From: Pseudomonadota bacterium
GTDB lineage: Bacteria > Myxococcota > UBA9042 > PHBI01
Length of the DNA: 9,164 nt
Direction of reading: 5' to 3'
NCBI GenBank assembly: GCA_005772945.1
Contig: SXIE01000483.1
Span: forward strand, 1-9,164
The translations under genes were made by a program, and so were the position numbers. The notes below the pieces were generated by a model. It made no database searches. It saw only the letters and a program-made list of their open reading frames with translations, and was not told the origin of the DNA. Of this stretch, positions 7,868-9,164 are shown one piece after another. Each line of letters begins with the position of its first letter. The first letter of the stretch is position 1.

Positions 7868-8322
7868 TCCTCGGCTTGGGGATGGACACCGTGTACCTGC
7901 CGAGCTTTCGCGAGCAGCTCGCCGATCCGGCGTCGCGCTTTGCGGCCGGCACTTTCACGGACGGCGAGCGCGAGAGCGCCGCGGCCCGCGCCGATGGCGA
8001 CGTCGCGCGACACCTGGCGGTCCGCTTCGCCGCCAAGGAGGCGGTCGTGAAGGCCTGGTCGGCGGCGCGCTGGGGGCGGCGTCCGCTCATGGAAACGGTC
8101 GATCTGCGCGACATCGAGGTCGTGTGCGACGCCTGGGATCGGCCCGAGGTGCGCATGCATGGCGCCGTCGCGCAGGCCATGATCGCGCTCGGCGGCCGCG
8201 GCCACGGGGTGCGTTGGCATCTATCGCTGAGCCACGACGGTCCGATCGCGAGCGCCGTGGCACTCGTCGAGCGCGTCGGGGACCAATGCCCCGTGACGAA
8301 TCCCGAGGGAGACGCGCCATGA
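7864..8322 (+). CDS. acpS: Holo-[acyl-carrier-protein] synthase (AcpS-type phosphopantetheinyl transferase)
   Basis: Transfers 4'-phosphopantetheine from CoA to the active-site Ser of an acyl carrier protein; here the obvious target is the carrier domain of the upstream FAS-I (S1325). The 152-residue product shows the three family signatures: G-L-G-M-D at 4-8 with metal-binding D8, R-F-A-A-K-E-A at 54-60 with E59 and K63 nearby, and L-S-L-S-H at 120-124. The length is slightly above the usual 120-140 because of a short polar C-terminal tail. The GTG start is required: the next in-frame ATG (7882) would remove most of the first motif. The gene overlaps its upstream and downstream neighbours by 4 nt each, so it sits inside an operon. 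A separate acpS directly after fas is the known mycobacterial arrangement, whereas fungi fuse this domain to the synthase. Confidence 0.95.
   Translation: MILGLGMDTVYLPSFREQLADPASRFAAGTFTDGERESAAARADGDVARHLAVRFAAKEAVVKAWSAARWGRRPLMETVDLRDIEVVCDAWDRPEVRMHGAVAQAMIALGGRGHGVRWHLSLSHDGPIASAVALVERVGDQCPVTNPEGDAP
8305..8322 (+). promoter_or_regulatory. Shine-Dalgarno site and ATGA overlap at the carboxylase start
   Basis: A purine run (GAGG at 8305-8308, GGAG at 8308-8311) stands 7 nt before the ATG at 8319-8321, a good ribosome binding distance. That ATG overlaps the TGA stop of acpS (8320-8322). The combination fixes the start of the carboxylase and indicates translational coupling with acpS, helped by its own binding site. 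Confidence 0.75.
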
Positions 8323-9164
8323 GCGCCACGACATCCATGACCCGTGTTGCCATCGTCAACCGCGGCGAGGCGGCTGTCCGCTTCCTGCGCGCGCTGCGCG
8401 ACTACAATGGCGAGCGCGGGACGGCCATCCGCACCATCGCGCTCTACACCGAGGCCGACCGCAACGCGCCGTTCGTGAAGCTCGCGGACGAGAGCTTCGC
8501 GCTCGGGCCCGCGCTCGTGCAGAAGGCCGACGGCAGCGGCATGACGAGCGTCTACACGCACCACGAGAAGCTCCTCGCGGCGATCGCCGAGATGCGCGCG
8601 GATGCGGTGTGGCCCGGCTGGGGATTCGTGTCCGAGGACGCGGACTTCGCCGAGGCGCTCGAGGCGCGCGGCATCACGTTCATCGGCCCGTCGGCGGCCG
8701 CGATGCGGCGTCTCGGCGATAAGATTGCGGCCAAGCGCCTCGCGACCGAGGCCGGCGTTCCGATGAGCGAGTGGCACATCGTCGAAGAGGGCGAAGCGGC
8801 GGCGGTGACGCGCGCGGCGGCCGAGCGCATCGGGTTTCAGCTGGTCGTGAAGGCCTCGGCCGGTGGCGGCGGGCGCGGGATCCGCATGGTCACGGCGCCC
8901 GCCGATCTCGCGGGTGCGGTGCGTGCCGTGCGCGACGAGGCGGCGCGCAGCTTTGGCGCTGGCGGGATCTTCCTCGAGGCGTGCGTCGGGTCGGCGCGCC
9001 ACATCGAGATTCAGTTGGTCGTCGATGCCTCCGGAGTCGGCCACGCGAGCGGGCTGCGCGACTGTTCGATTCAGCGGCGCCACCAGACGGTCATCGAGGA
9101 AGCGCCCTCGCCGGTCGTACACGGGGCGCTCGCGGCGAGGCTGGAAGCGGCTGCGGTGCGCCTC
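8319..9164 (+). CDS. Acyl-CoA carboxylase, biotin carboxylase domain, 3'-partial
   Basis: ATP-dependent carboxylation of biotin, the first half-reaction of making malonyl-CoA or a longer carboxyacyl-CoA. The frame is open from 8319 to the window end (282 codons). ATG 8319 is chosen for its Shine-Dalgarno site and overlap with acpS; a second ATG at 8337 is possible. Motifs align with E. coli AccC at a constant offset of 19: N-R-G-E-A-A-V-R (14-21), W-P-G-W-G-F-V-S-E-D (~99-108), G-D-K with K135 (K116), V-K-A-S-A-G-G-G-G-R-G with K178 (K159), R227/H228 (R208/H209), E230 (E211), C249 (C230). The position of K238, however, is T257. Asn-Arg-Gly-Glu-Ala and Trp-x-Gly-Trp-Gly are unlike AccC and closer to eukaryotic ACC and to the single-chain long-chain acyl-CoA carboxylases of mycobacteria, so a long BC-BCCP-CT protein may follow. 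A free biotin carboxylase subunit is the alternative. Confidence 0.9.
   Translation, partial: MSATTSMTRVAIVNRGEAAVRFLRALRDYNGERGTAIRTIALYTEADRNAPFVKLADESFALGPALVQKADGSGMTSVYTHHEKLLAAIAEMRADAVWPGWGFVSEDADFAEALEARGITFIGPSAAAMRRLGDKIAAKRLATEAGVPMSEWHIVEEGEAAAVTRAAAERIGFQLVVKASAGGGGRGIRMVTAPADLAGAVRAVRDEAARSFGAGGIFLEACVGSARHIEIQLVVDASGVGHASGLRDCSIQRRHQTVIEEAPSPVVHGALAARLEAAAVRL

Noticed and set aside
7882..7884. ATG at 7882 as the acpS start instead of GTG 7864.
   Set aside because: It would delete the G-L-G part of the first conserved motif and the strand carrying it. GTG 7864 gives the normal AcpS N-terminus and the overlap with fas.
7695..9122. A 475-codon minus-strand frame opposite the end of fas, acpS and the carboxylase.
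   Set aside because: It runs across three real plus-strand genes, has an Arg/Ala-rich composition and shows no motif; a GC-bias shadow.

Overview
The window is GC-rich DNA (well above 60 % by eye, not counted), and essentially every base is coding. Three genes lie head to tail on the + strand, joined by two 4-nt start/stop overlaps. They are a giant type I (FAS-I) fatty acid synthase entering from the left, a small holo-ACP synthase (acpS), and the first ~280 codons of a biotin-dependent acyl-CoA carboxylase leaving at the right. There are no RNA genes, mobile elements, CRISPR arrays or non-coding gaps, and no promoter or terminator can be seen.

Layout. Positions 2-7867 hold the FAS-I. The reading frame is already open at base 2, and its first residues match the late enoyl-reductase part of bacterial FAS-I. 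The acyltransferase (AT) domain and most of the enoyl reductase (ER) therefore lie outside the window. Present and intact by motif are the central linker domain, the MaoC-like dehydratase, the malonyl/palmitoyl transferase, one acyl carrier domain, the ketoreductase, the ketosynthase and a complete C-terminal tail. The order matches the mycobacterial/corynebacterial Fas as I remember it. Positions 7864-8322 hold acpS, and positions 8319-9164 hold the start of the carboxylase, whose biotin carboxylase domain is cut at the window edge.

How the genes work together. The carboxylase would make malonyl-CoA or another carboxylated acyl-CoA. AcpS would put the phosphopantetheine arm on the carrier domain of the synthase. 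The synthase would then use malonyl-CoA to build long acyl-CoAs. The window thus reads as a co-translated de novo lipid cassette: precursor supply, carrier activation and chain assembly.

Organism. FAS-I with a separate downstream acpS is classically actinobacterial (Mycobacterium fas-acpS). Codon use here leans to CTC, GTC, TCG, ACG and GCG rather than CTG/GTG, which to me looks more like some Myxococcota (Polyangia-type) than a typical actinobacterium. This is an impression, not a count, so the phylum stays open.

I do not see an undescribed system. The points most worth a second look are the carboxylase joined to fas-acpS, an apparent Lys-to-Thr change at a biotin carboxylase active-site position, and an odd in-frame insert in the dehydratase region.
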